Notes: generated from the sequence alone by a model not told the origin. Positions 36,901 through 45,689 are shown, counted from the stretch's first letter. The stretch: DNA of 64,000 bases from G963704535 sp963704535 (GCA_963704535.1 OY969916.1:3472001-3536000); one strand, 5' to 3'. Translations and numbers: made by a program.

Positions 36901-39900
36901 GGGCTGGGCGCGCGCCTGGCGCGGCGGCTGGAGCAGGAGGGCCAGAGCGTCGTGACGGCGACGGCCGCCGAGCAGTTCGCCAGGCTGGGCGAGCGCGCCT
37001 ACACGCTGAACCCGCGGCAGCCCGAAGATTACACCGCCCTGCTGGCCGATCTGCGCGCGATGGGGGCGCTCCCGCAGGCGATCGTACACCTGTGGAGCGT
37101 GACCGCCGGCGACGAGGCGCGCTCCGACGAGGCGCACTTCGCGCGCTCACAGGACCTGGGCTTCTACAGCCTGATCTTTCTGACCCAGGCGCTGGGCCAC
37201 CAGGACCTGAGCGGGCCACTCCAACTGGCGGTCGTGTCGAACGGCGTGCAGGCGGTAGCCGGCGAGCTGCTGCTGGTGCCGGAGAAGGCCACGCTGCTGG
37301 GGCCGTGCAAGGTCATTCGGGCCGAGTACTCGAATATCACCTGCCGCAGCATCGACGTCGTGCTGCCGCCGGATGGCGAGGCCGACGAGCTGGCCGAGCA
37401 GATCATCGCCGAGATTACCACCGACGCGCCGGAGATGGTCGTCGCGTACCGCGGCTACGACCGCTGGGTACAGACCTATGAGTCCTCGCGCCTGGGCGAG
37501 CCACTGGTCGGGCGCACGGGGCTGCGCGAGCAGGGCGTCTACCTGATCACCGGCGGGCTGGGCGGCATCGGCATGGCGCTGGCGCAGGAGCTGGCCCAGT
37601 CGGTGCGGGCCAGGCTGGTGCTGACCGGGCGCTCGGCGTTTCCTGAGCCGGCGGCCTGGGATACCTGGCTGGCCACCCACGACGAGCAGGACTCGGTGAG
37701 CGACAAAATTCGCAAGCTGCGTGAGCTTGAGGCCATGGGCGCCGAGGTGCTGGTCGTCAGCGCCGATGCCGCCGACGAGGCCCAGATGCGCGCGGTGGTC
37801 GAGCAGACCCGCGCGCGGTACGGCCCGATCCACGGCGTGATCCACTCGGCCGGGATCGCCAGCGGTGGCATTATCGCGCTGAAGACCCGCGAGGTGGCCG
37901 AGCAGGTGATGGCGCCCAAGGTCCGCGCCGTGCGGGCGATCGAGCGGGCGCTGGCCGATGCCCGGCCCGACTTCATGGTCCTGTGCTCCTCGATGAGTTC
38001 GCTCGTCGGCAGCGTCGGCCAGGTCGATTACGCGGCCGGCAATGCGTTCCTGGATGCCTACGCGCACTATAACACGGCGCGCGGTCTGTTCACCGTATCG
38101 ATCAACTGGGATGCCTGGGATGAGGTCGGGATGCTGGTGAACACGGCGGCCTCGTACGGGCTGGTAGATACGTTCCAGGGCGATGGCGCCAAGGAGCTGC
38201 CGCACCCGCTGCTCGACAGCAGGACCAGGGAGGCGACCGGCCAGGAGGTCTACCGCACCCGCTTCGATACTGCCGAGCACTGGGTGCTGGCCGAGCACAA
38301 AGTGATGGGGGTGCCGACCCTCCCCGGTACGACCTATCTTGAGATGGCCAGGGCGGCCTTCGAGCCGCATGCCGGCGATGGGACCGCCGAGATCCGCGAT
38401 GTGTTCTTCCTGACGCCACTGATGATCGTCAGCGGGCAGAAGGAGACCCGGCTGATCCTGGAGGGCGACGGCGAGGGTGGCGAGTTCCGGGTGGTCAGCC
38501 GGCAGCCGGCCCAGGATGCTACGCCGGTGTGGCAGGAGCATGTGCGCGGAAAAGTCGGCCGGTTGAGCCCGGAGCCGCCCCGCCGCTACAACCTGGCCGA
38601 GCTGCGCGCCCGCTGCGCCGAGGAGCTGGCGGTCGATCCGAATGAGCGCGGGGCGTCCGGCAAGGTGGTGTACTGGGGGCCGCGCTGGATGAGCCTCAAG
38701 CGCATCCATATCGGGGCGGGCGAGGTGCTGGGCGCGCTGGAGCTGCCGGAGGAGTTCGCCGCCGATGTGGACCAGTATGGCCTGCACCCGGCGCTGCTGG
38801 ATGTGGCGACCTCGTTCGCGATCGGGCTGGTGGGCGATGGCGGCGGCTATTTGCCGCTGTCCTACGGCCGGCTGGCGGTACGCGGGCGGCTGCCGGCCAA
38901 ACTGTACAGCTACGTCAGGTATCAGGATTCGCCCGGCTCGGCCAACGAGACGCTCTCCTTCGACATCGCGCTCCTCGACGAGCAGGGCGTCGAGCTGGTG
39001 ACGATCGACGAGTTTACGCTGAAGCGGGTCAACCAGGCGGCCGGGCGGCTGCTTGAGGCGGTGAGCCAGGAAGTGCAGCCGGCCGACAGCAACGGGATGG
39101 AGTCGCCGTTGCAGGCGGCGCTCAATCGCGGCACCAAAATGCTGCCGCGCGAAGGGGTCGAGGCATTCAAGCGCATCCTCTCCCGCAACCGGCTGCCCCA
39201 AATCGCCGTGGTCACGCGCGATCTGCCGCTCTTGATCGAGCGGGCCGGCTCGCTGCAACAGTCGAACTTGTTGTACGAGATCGACCGCGCCAGTCAGTCC
39301 AGGACGATGCATGCGCGGCCAGAGATGCAGACCGCCTATGCTGCCCCCGCCAATGAGCTTGAGCAGAACCTAGCGCTAATCTGGAGCCGTATCCTGGGGA
39401 TCGAGCAGGTGGGCATCCACGACAACTTCTTCGATCTGGGCGGCGACTCGGTCCTGGCGGTCCAGATCATCGCCAGGGCCGCCGATGCGGGCATCCAGCT
39501 GACCCCGGCGCAACTGTTCCAGCACCAGACGATCGCCGATCTTGCGGCCAGCCTTGGCCCGATCTTGGTAGCCCAGACTCGGTCGGAGGGCGTGCCGCTG
39601 ACGCCGATCCAGCACTGGTTCTTTGAACAGGACCAGGCCACCCCTGAGCGCTGGAGCCGCGCCGTGCTGCTGGAGGTGCCACAGCCGCTGGACCCGGCGC
39701 TGCTGGAGCAAAGCGCGCGGCAGGTGATCGGGCACCACGACGCGCTGCGGCTACGCTTCGTCCACGATGAAACCGGCTGGCGGCAGGTCGAGGCGGAGGC
39801 GCTGGAGCAGGCGCTTGTCTCGCATCATGACCTGTCGTCGGTGCCGCTGCCGGAGCGACCGGCCATGATCGACGCGCTGGCGGCGCAGGTGCAGAACAGC

Positions 39901-41022
39901 CTGAGCCTGGAGCAAGGGCCACTCCTGCGCCTCGCGCTGCTGGACTACGGCGCTGATCAGCCGGGCCGGCTGCTGCTGGTCATCCATCGCCTGATCGCCG
40001 ACGCGGTCGCGTGGACGATCGTGCTGGAGGATCTCTGGAAGGCGTACGAATCGGTGGGGTCGGTTCGTGATGCGGTAGGGGCGGTTCGCGAACCGCCCCT
40101 ACGGGCCAGGACCGCCACATTCAGACGCTGGGCCGAGCGGCTGGCGGGGCAGGCGCAGACAGACGTGAGCCGGCAGGAGCGATCCTACTGGCGCGAGATC
40201 GCCATGGCCGATGGCGCCGGCCTGCCGCTCGATCCCCCCGAAGGCACAGCGGATGACGGCGCGGCCACCGAGGTGGTGCGCGTGGCGCTCGGCGCCGATG
40301 CGACCCGCACCCTGCTGGAGGAGGCGCCCAGGGCCTATCGCACGCGCACCGAGGAAGTGCTGCTGACCGCGCTGGGGGAGGCGTTGGCCCGCTGGACCGG
40401 CGCGCCGAGGCTGCTGGTCGAGCTGGAAATCGAGAGTGGCGGCCGCGACAGCCGCTTCGATGACCTGGACCTGGATCGCACGGTCGGCTCCGGCACGATC
40501 CGATTCCCGTTTCTGCTGAATCTACGCGCCGCCGATCCGCCGGGAGAGGCGTTGAAAGCCCTCAAGGAGCAACTCCGCGCCGTGCCGGGGCAGGGCCTTG
40601 GGTATGGGCTCCAGCGCTACCTGGCCGGCGATGAGACGATCGCCGCCGAGATGCGCGCCTGGCCGCAGCCGGCCCTCAGTTTCGGCTACCAGGCCCCGAT
40701 CGATCACGGGGTGGCGCCCTTGCGAAATGTTGGCGAGCCGGGCGCTGACGTGGCCGGCGAACTTCACGGCCCGCTCCTGGCGATCAGCGGGCGCATCGCC
40801 GCAGATCGGCTGCATCTGGAGTGGCGCTACCAACCCAGCGCACACCGCCGCGCGACGATCGAGCGGCTGGCCGGCGACTGTATCGCCGCGCTGGAGGCGC
40901 TGATCGCCCACTGCCGGTCGCCTGAGTTCGGCGGCTTCACCCCCTCCGATTTCCCGGAGGCCGGCCTCAGTCAGGCGGCGCTCGATAAGATTTTGGGCAA
41001 CATGAAGGGACGCGCACGATAG
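33904..41022 (+). CDS. Type I PKS: KS-AT-KR-DH-ACP with C-terminal degenerate epimerase-like domain
   Basis: ATG follows AAAGGAG. The ketosynthase (~10-435) has Cys186 (QSACSTALVA), His322 (EAHGTAT) and His362 (NIGHMG). The acyltransferase (~540-830) has Ser688 in GHSIGEYVAA and HAFH at 784-787, which usually predicts malonyl-CoA. The ketoreductase has GGLGGIGMALA from ~1217 and Tyr1376 in DYAAGN. A DH-like domain follows the KR: HKVMGVPTLP (His1465) and HPALLDVA (Asp1633). The ACP Ser is 1849 (LGGDSVLAVQ). The last ~460 residues resemble an NRPS epimerisation domain (DLDLDRTVG, QPALSFGYQ), but the HHxxxD motif reads HRLIAD (2028-2033) and the usual GHGRE reads SGGRD. Repeat DNA is inserted in frame at 35685-35866 and 40075-40102. 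There is no thioesterase. Confidence 0.92.
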   Translation: MSHPTMHNSPEAIAVIGMSCRFPGAKNIDEFWRNLYDGVELITTLAEDEIEESSLSANMVGLPNYVMAAPLLDDIEYFDAAFFGYTPREAELMDPQHRVFLECSWEAFEHAGYDTESYAGWVGVYGGIALNGYLLYNLFPNPEIRAFMETVGSLQGTVANDRDYVTTRVSYKLNLKGPSFNVQSACSTALVAIHLGCQSLLNYQCDIALAGGASVRVPHKIGYNYQEGGMLSPDGRCRTFDAAAKGTIFGSGVGVVVLKRLSDALADGDTIHAVIKGTAINNDGALKAGFTAPAVNGQAAVVALAQGSAGVSPDTIGYIEAHGTATPIGDPIEVAALTQVFRAGTQRKQFCAIGSVKTNIGHMGPAAGVAGVIKTVLALKHRLIPPSLNYEQPNPKIDFPNSPFYVNTARSEWLPAAKGVPRRAGVSSFGVGGTNAHAVLEEAPPAEPSGPSRPAHLLLLSARSERALETATDNLVTHLKRNPDLNLADVAYTLQVGRRPLSHRRTLVCSGLEDALRALESRDPQRLTTTFQEPRDRPVAFLFSGQGAQYVQMARDLYLTEPVFREHVDRCAELLRPYLGVDLREILYPGSNQESVVSSPLSIAADHPFDTAQDRRPLTTDHHDPVGPALRGGPAEAPRTTDNGQRTTDNGPLNQTQYTQPALFVVEYALAKLWMSWGVQPQAMIGHSIGEYVAACLAGVFSLEDALKLVAERGRLMQSLPAGAMLMVPLAEREVRELLGDQLALAAINSPSRCVVAGPTAAVEALERKLAELGIAGRRLHTSHAFHSAMMEPIVEPFTRQVQRIQLKAPSIPYVSNVTGTWITTEEAIDPAYWARHLRGAVRFADGVRELLREPEQILLEVGPGQTLSTLARQHPNKTARHVILSSLRHPQEQQSDVAFVLNALGQLWLAGVKADWSAFYSGQRRQRVPLPTYPFERQRFWIDPPKEGDSYRPRANVPLRKNPDLADWFYIPSWKRSFPPTYEPGGPPANWLVLSDACGLGARLARRLEQEGQSVVTATAAEQFARLGERAYTLNPRQPEDYTALLADLRAMGALPQAIVHLWSVTAGDEARSDEAHFARSQDLGFYSLIFLTQALGHQDLSGPLQLAVVSNGVQAVAGELLLVPEKATLLGPCKVIRAEYSNITCRSIDVVLPPDGEADELAEQIIAEITTDAPEMVVAYRGYDRWVQTYESSRLGEPLVGRTGLREQGVYLITGGLGGIGMALAQELAQSVRARLVLTGRSAFPEPAAWDTWLATHDEQDSVSDKIRKLRELEAMGAEVLVVSADAADEAQMRAVVEQTRARYGPIHGVIHSAGIASGGIIALKTREVAEQVMAPKVRAVRAIERALADARPDFMVLCSSMSSLVGSVGQVDYAAGNAFLDAYAHYNTARGLFTVSINWDAWDEVGMLVNTAASYGLVDTFQGDGAKELPHPLLDSRTREATGQEVYRTRFDTAEHWVLAEHKVMGVPTLPGTTYLEMARAAFEPHAGDGTAEIRDVFFLTPLMIVSGQKETRLILEGDGEGGEFRVVSRQPAQDATPVWQEHVRGKVGRLSPEPPRRYNLAELRARCAEELAVDPNERGASGKVVYWGPRWMSLKRIHIGAGEVLGALELPEEFAADVDQYGLHPALLDVATSFAIGLVGDGGGYLPLSYGRLAVRGRLPAKLYSYVRYQDSPGSANETLSFDIALLDEQGVELVTIDEFTLKRVNQAAGRLLEAVSQEVQPADSNGMESPLQAALNRGTKMLPREGVEAFKRILSRNRLPQIAVVTRDLPLLIERAGSLQQSNLLYEIDRASQSRTMHARPEMQTAYAAPANELEQNLALIWSRILGIEQVGIHDNFFDLGGDSVLAVQIIARAADAGIQLTPAQLFQHQTIADLAASLGPILVAQTRSEGVPLTPIQHWFFEQDQATPERWSRAVLLEVPQPLDPALLEQSARQVIGHHDALRLRFVHDETGWRQVEAEALEQALVSHHDLSSVPLPERPAMIDALAAQVQNSLSLEQGPLLRLALLDYGADQPGRLLLVIHRLIADAVAWTIVLEDLWKAYESVGSVRDAVGAVREPPLRARTATFRRWAERLAGQAQTDVSRQERSYWREIAMADGAGLPLDPPEGTADDGAATEVVRVALGADATRTLLEEAPRAYRTRTEEVLLTALGEALARWTGAPRLLVELEIESGGRDSRFDDLDLDRTVGSGTIRFPFLLNLRAADPPGEALKALKEQLRAVPGQGLGYGLQRYLAGDETIAAEMRAWPQPALSFGYQAPIDHGVAPLRNVGEPGADVAGELHGPLLAISGRIAADRLHLEWRYQPSAHRRATIERLAGDCIAALEALIAHCRSPEFGGFTPSDFPEAGLSQAALDKILGNMKGRAR
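35685..35866 (+). repeat. Large in-frame repeat insertion in the PKS acyltransferase
   Basis: TCAGTTG-type heptamers, a CCCTTCGACACCGCTCAGG element, GACCACC heptamers, a GTAGGGCCGGCCCTCC palindrome and five AACGGAC heptamers lie between REILYPG and NQTQYTQPALF. The AT core motifs before and after it are intact. Confidence 0.9.
40075..40102 (+). repeat. 28-bp perfect palindrome in the PKS C-terminal domain
   Basis: GTAGGGGCGGTTCG and its exact complement, read as part of VGAVREPPLRA. It is related to the 30493 and 30781 palindromes by the GTAGGGG ends. Confidence 0.9.
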
Positions 41023-41071
41023 CCTGTATGCCCCGGAGTCGGGCACCTATCGACTGACTACTGACAAGTTC

Positions 41072-43659
41072 CTAAGAACCTTGCTTTAACAAGAGCAGCC
41101 ACTGCCCCTCCTCCTCCAGCGCGTCGAGTCGCTCCTGGGCGCGGACGAGGATCGCATCCGGCAGCCCGGCCATGCGCGCGACGGCGATTCCGAACGACCC
41201 CTCGGCCACGCCGGGCTGGAACGTATGCAGAAAGACCAGCCGGTCGCCGTCGCGCTGGACGCCCATCTGAAAGCAAGCCACGCCCGGCAGGTGAGCGATC
41301 ATCCCGACCAGTTGGTGGTAATGAGTGGCGAACACGCCCCGGCATTGGGTGACGGTGTGGAGGTGTTCGACAATCGCCTCCGCCAGCGCCATTCCGTCGT
41401 AGGTGGCCGTCCCCCGGCCTACCTCGTCAAGCACGACTAGGCTGTCGGCGGTCGCCTGGTGGATGATCGTCGAAACCTCGGTCATCTCGACCAGAAACGT
41501 GCTGCGCCCGCTGGCGATGTCGTCCGACGCGCCGATACGGGTAAAGATGCGGTCGTACAGCCCGAAGGTCATCGCCTCGGCGGGCACGAACGAGCCCATC
41601 TGCGCCAGCACAACGCATAGGGCGACCATGCGCATCAGCGTCGACTTGCCGGACATGTTCGGGCCGGTGAGCACGATCAGCCGGGTTGAATCGTCCAGCG
41701 TCACCGTCGATGGGATGTACCCCTCGACTGCGCGGCAGACCACCGGGTGCCGGCCGCCCACGATCGAGAGCATCCGCTCCGGCACGATCTTGGGGCGTAC
41801 CCACTGCTCCTGGACCGCCACGTGGGCCAGGGTGGTCACGACGTCGATCCGCGCCAGGTCGCGGGCCAGCTGAAGCAGCCGTGGCCCCTCGGCCGCGACC
41901 TGCTCCCACAGCCGCTGCCAGGCGGCCCGCTCGACATCGACACGCTTGCGCTTCCACCTCGATCAGCGTTTCAGCGATCTGCTTGAGTTCGACCGTTGTG
42001 TACTGCTCTTTGCCTTTCACGACCCGGTCCCAGTTCGGCGGGCACCTTGCGCGCCTCGATCGCCGAGACGGTCAGGACCGTCTGCCCGGTGCGCGAGTCG
42101 CGCTTGTGCTGGAGCGACTTGATCCCTGCCGTGAGGCACAGCGTCGCGACGAGCCGCTCGATCTCGGCCTGGGCCTGCTGTTCCTGCGCCAAGAGCGCGT
42201 CCAGCTCCGGGTCCCACCCGGTCGCCAGCAAGTCGCCCGACTCTGTGTCGGAGCGGGGCGTCAGGCTGGCGCGTGGTACAGCGACCAGCGCCTGTGCGAG
42301 GAGTGCGGTCACGTCCGGCGCTGGAGCATACGCCTCGATCCCCAGGCCGCCGAGCTTCTCCCGCGCCGCAGCGATCGGCTGGGCGGCGTCCAGCGCATCC
42401 CGCAGCCGCGCCATATCGCGCGGCGTGGCCCGCTCCGGCCCGACCAGCAGGCGGTTGATCACCCGTTCCAAGTCGCCGACCCGGCCCAGGCTGGCGCGGA
42501 TCTCCTCGCGGGCGATCATGTCCTTGACGCATGCCTGAACCGCGTCATATCGGGCGGCCAGCTGTGCCGCGTCGCGCAGCCCCTGGGTGAGCCACGTTTT
42601 AAGCAGGCGACCGCCCATGAGCGTCCGCGTGCGATCGAGGACCGCCAGCAGCGAGCCGTACGGGGTGCCGTCCGGCCCGGCCAGGATATCGAGCGTGCGC
42701 CGGGTAGTCGCGTCCATCTGGAGCAGGTGGCTCCCGCCCGCCACGCGCACGGTCTGCAAGCGCGTGATCGCCGGGAAGCGGTTCCACTGGAGGTAGCGGA
42801 TCAGCACCCCGGCCGCTCGCATGGCGTATGGGCGGTCGGCAAGCTCAAAGGGCCGCAGATCGAACGTGTGAAAGTGGGCCTGCAGAGCCTCCTGACATGT
42901 CTCGGCGGCGTACCACCACCCTGGCAGCGGAGACAGGCGGCCCACATGGTAGCTATTTGCCAGGCCCAGCTCATCGCACAGCGCCCGGTGGCGCTGGGCT
43001 CGTTCGCCTTCGAGGCGCGTGATCCCGCTAGCAACGCCGATCCGGTCGCGGTCCTCACGGGGCAGGTTGCTGTCGCACAGCAGCTCGGCCGGTCCCACGC
43101 GGGCCAGCTCGTCCATCAGGCGGTCGCGGGCATCCGGCCCGGCCCACTCCTGGCACCAGAGCATGCCGGTCGAAACATCGGCGAGTGCCAGCGCCGCCCG
43201 CTCGTGGTTCAGTTCAACTGCGGCCAGCAGCCGCCGCTCGTCCTCCAGCAGATCCTCGTCGAAGACCGTCCCTGGAGTGATGACCTCGACGAGCTGCCGC
43301 GCCTTGATGGTCCCCTCCCGCTCGCCCTCGATCTCGCGCCCGATCGCCACGCGGTAGCCCATGCGCAGCAACCGGGCCAGGTGCTCGCGCTCGCTGCCGA
43401 TCGTGATCCCGGTCATGGCCAGCATGAGCGGCTGGCGATTGCGGCCAGTCATCAGCGGCTTTTCGGCCACCCTCAGATCGAGCAGACGACCCAGCAGGCG
43501 GGCCAGGTCGCCATAGATCTCGTAGAATTTGCCGTTCTGCATCCAGACCAGTGCATCCGGGCGCTCAAGCTCGATGCGGGCAAACTGGACCAGCACATCG
43601 CTGGCCTCAACCCCGCCGTAGCGCGCCCGCAGCACGCGCTGGATATCGTGTGATGTCAT
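41072..43659 (-). pseudogene. mutS: DNA mismatch-repair ATPase MutS, with two frameshifts
   Basis: The N-terminal frame (43659 to ~42035) begins MTSHDIQRVL, carries the mismatch-contact motif GKFYEIYGD and the MutS core (HLLQMDATTRRTLDI, GGRLLKTWL). Near 42035 it shifts to VKGKEQYTTVELKQIAETL, then near 41955 again to RKRVDVERAAWQRLW and the ATPase domain, with Walker A GPNMSGKST, Walker B LDEVGRGTATYDG and ATHYHQL. Each shift is one extra base. The total (~860 residues) fits MutS1. MutS recognises mispairs in DNA. If the shifts were real the cell would lack this MutS; since other genes show the same kind of shift, assembly error is likelier. No mutL is in the window. Confidence 0.9.
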
Positions 43660-43725
43660 GGATACTCGCTTTCGTGGTCAGTCGCCCAGGCGACGATCGT
43701 GGCAGCACCGGCCCTGAACATACGT

Positions 43726-43758
43726 GCGCCTGCGATTGCATTATACAATCACAGGCGC
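43726..43758 (-). promoter_or_regulatory. Candidate mutS promoter inside an inverted repeat
   Basis: On the minus strand a perfect TATAAT (43745-43740) lies in the loop of a 13-bp inverted repeat with one mismatch (GCGCCTGCGATTG, 43726-43738; complement 43746-43758). The distance to the mutS ATG gives a ~70-base leader. No good -35 was found. The palindrome could be a repressor site. Confidence 0.35.
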
Positions 43759-43856
43759 AAGCCATCAAAGCCAGGCCGTATCGTCAGGCAGGCTAGCGGT
43801 GGCCTGCGCGACAATCTGTGGGAGGGAGGGGTTTTTTGGTGCTTTACAGTTCTGGG

Positions 43857-43909
43857 AAAAAAGGGGTTTGAGGGGGCAGCCCTCTCAGTCTCTCCCCATC
43901 CACACTGTA
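43857..43909. repeat. GC-rich dispersed hairpin repeat
   Basis: AAAAAAGGGGTTTGAGGGGG, then a GCAGCCCTCTC-type arm and CTCCCC. It separates mutS from the 3' end of the secretion-like operon. The rest of 43660-43954 holds no gene. Confidence 0.6.
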
Positions 43910-43954
43910 AAGTAGAACGGCGCCTTCCGAAATCTTGCTAAGATAATAAGGATA

Positions 43955-44338
43955 TCAGTTGAGCACCTGCAAGATCCAGCACAGCATGATGAACAAGAGG
44001 ATGGTGGTCGCGCCGATGACAAGGAAGTAGCGCTGGCGGATCTGTGCCTTTAGGCGCTCGATCACGGAGCTAAACTCTTGTGTTTTTTGTTCGGCTTGAT
44101 TAATGGCCGCGATCTCACCTTCGACCTGCTGGAGCGCGTGGAAAATCTCTGTCGGCGGTGTGTTCTGCTCAGTAAGCGGCGCTATCGGAGCCGCGCCCAT
44201 GTTCTCGCCAACCTTCGACACCTGGCTGTTGATCTTGTCCATGTTCGCGCGTGCGGCGTCGTGGGCACGCCATACGTCGGCGCGCTCGCTGAGGACTTTG
44301 TTTAGGTCATCTGGAATAGTGACAATAGGGCTAGCCAT
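43955..44338 (-). CDS. Small tail-anchored membrane protein of the type VII-like operon
   Basis: The start has GGGAGG 7 bases upstream. The 127-residue product is a hydrophilic helical protein (WRAHDAARANMDKINSQVSKV, then EGEIAAINQAEQKTQEF) ending in one hydrophobic helix (YFLVIGATTILLFIMLCWIL) and three residues, so it is a predicted C-tail-anchored protein with its bulk in the cytosol. No family was recognised. It is the last gene of the operon that starts with the FtsK-type ATPase and is the only membrane-spanning product in it, so it could be the membrane attachment point of the system (inference). Confidence 0.7.
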   Translation of the reverse strand: MASPIVTIPDDLNKVLSERADVWRAHDAARANMDKINSQVSKVGENMGAAPIAPLTEQNTPPTEIFHALQQVEGEIAAINQAEQKTQEFSSVIERLKAQIRQRYFLVIGATTILLFIMLCWILQVLN

Positions 44339-44400
44339 TATAAAACCTCCCAGACATCTTTAAGTATAACTATCGTTTTAATAGTTATATAAAACAGTTG

Positions 44401-44820
44401 TTATGGCTTTCTGTCATTCGACCAATAAAATATAAGTTCAGGAAAAAGCTCATCAGCATAGTACGTTAATATATCGAGTGATGCTGAAAAAAGTTCACTG
44501 TTAATGTTAGATAACGGTAATTCTATGCTTAGAATAATATATCCCTCATTACTCATAGCTAGTTTAGCTAATTTTAGATCGTAGTTTAAAACACATATCT
44601 TTTTTGTGACTTCCTGTTCATGCTCATCAGGCGGTTTGGGTAAAAACGGTAATACTGTAATCGAAAGCCAATGTTCGCTTACTCGAAAAAGCACGTTGAA
44701 TTCGGTGTCTGAGCTTTCACCAACGAATTTGGCGACCATAGATGTACTATCATTCTTCTCGTAGGCCCAACCGTACTGTTGAAGATAGTTTTCTAGCGTT
44801 GACAGTGAAGAGTTTGCCAT
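44401..44820 (-). CDS. YbjN-fold protein, possible immunity protein or chaperone
   Basis: The ATG has AGGAGG 8 bases upstream. The 139-residue acidic protein shows the YbjN/type III-chaperone-like pattern: LENYLQQYGWAYEK, FNVLFRVSEHWLSITVLPFL, KKICVLNYDLKLAKLAM, YIILSIELPL and LDILTYYADELFPEL. YbjN-like proteins commonly accompany secreted toxins as chaperones or immunity factors in other systems. Its DNA is far more AT-rich than its neighbours, which suggests recent acquisition, as is usual for immunity genes. It follows the nuclease-like effector candidate by 23 bases. An immunity role is inference. Confidence 0.7.
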   Translation of the reverse strand: MANSSLSTLENYLQQYGWAYEKNDSTSMVAKFVGESSDTEFNVLFRVSEHWLSITVLPFLPKPPDEHEQEVTKKICVLNYDLKLAKLAMSNEGYIILSIELPLSNINSELFSASLDILTYYADELFPELIFYWSNDRKP

Positions 44821-44843
44821 AAGTATTACCTCCTGTTAAGAGA

Positions 44844-45689
44844 TCATCGTAGTTTTTCGAATAAACCTAGCCGTCGCGCAATACCTGGGCGAGCCCGGTT
44901 CATAGATGCATTCTCCAAGCGTAAGTTTTCTGGTTTGTCTATTCCTGGAATACGATGTCCTGCATCGAGGCCAGGTGGCATTCGAATACGTCTAGGATTA
45001 CCACCAGGTGGTTGGTGTCCTTTAGAACGTGCTATTTTTACTTGTTCCAGACGGTTTAATTCCTGTTGAATCCATCCCCGAACAACTCGACTTTGTTTGG
45101 TGTCTTGTAATGCCCTCATCAGCATCTCTTGTTTCGCTTTCTGAAAAGCATAACCATGAGAACTCGCTTTACTAGTGTCTTGCTGGGAGGCATTGTCCGA
45201 ATCTTTGCTATTTTTTTGGTTGGTTATCTGTGAGGTATCTTCCTTAATATCCTTACTAATAACATCTGTGATCTCTAATGGTCCATTAGTTTCATCACCA
45301 CACGCACCATTCGCCAACTGAATCTTCTCGAATAGCTCCACAAATTTCTGGCTCGCGATCTCGTCGAAATTGCTAAACGTCTCGCGGTGATTGTATGCGA
45401 CGCTTGTCTCCCTGGTGCATTCGTCCAGAAAATCCGCGACTTGCTGTGAGAGCCGCGACGCCTGCTGGGCGAGATCCTGGGCCGCGGCAAGCTGCCGCTG
45501 CGCCTGCTCGATCGCGTGCTCTTGCGCGCCGAGGCACTGCTGCATGTGCGCGTCGTCTTCCTGCTGGGGATTCAGGTAGCGTCCGTCGATCTCCTGTGCC
45601 GCCGTATCGTTCCATATAATCCGAAGCTCGGATCGAAAGCCATGTAATCCACGGGAACGCTGCGACATGGACCAGAGTTCGTCTTTCAC
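44844..45689 (-). CDS. Putative type VII-like effector: WXG-like head, coiled coil, nuclease-like tail
   Basis: The GTG start has AGGAGC upstream; an ATG seven codons later is possible. Residues ~8-95 look like a WXG100-type helical hairpin (FRSELRIIWNDTAAQEIDGRY, with WND at the turn). A Gln/Ala-rich coiled coil follows, then a Ser/Asp/Lys-rich linker (~145-180). The C-terminal ~60 residues (GHQPPGGNPRRIRM, LDAGHRIPGIDKPENLRLEN, MNRARPG) have a DxGH motif with downstream Asn/Arg that recalls beta-beta-alpha-metal (HNH/DRGH) nuclease toxins. No Pfam family is assigned. The layout (secretion head, linker, short toxic tail, AT-rich gene next door) is that of a polymorphic toxin. Confidence 0.65.
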   Translation of the reverse strand: MKDELWSMSQRSRGLHGFRSELRIIWNDTAAQEIDGRYLNPQQEDDAHMQQCLGAQEHAIEQAQRQLAAAQDLAQQASRLSQQVADFLDECTRETSVAYNHRETFSNFDEIASQKFVELFEKIQLANGACGDETNGPLEITDVISKDIKEDTSQITNQKNSKDSDNASQQDTSKASSHGYAFQKAKQEMLMRALQDTKQSRVVRGWIQQELNRLEQVKIARSKGHQPPGGNPRRIRMPPGLDAGHRIPGIDKPENLRLENASMNRARPGIARRLGLFEKLR

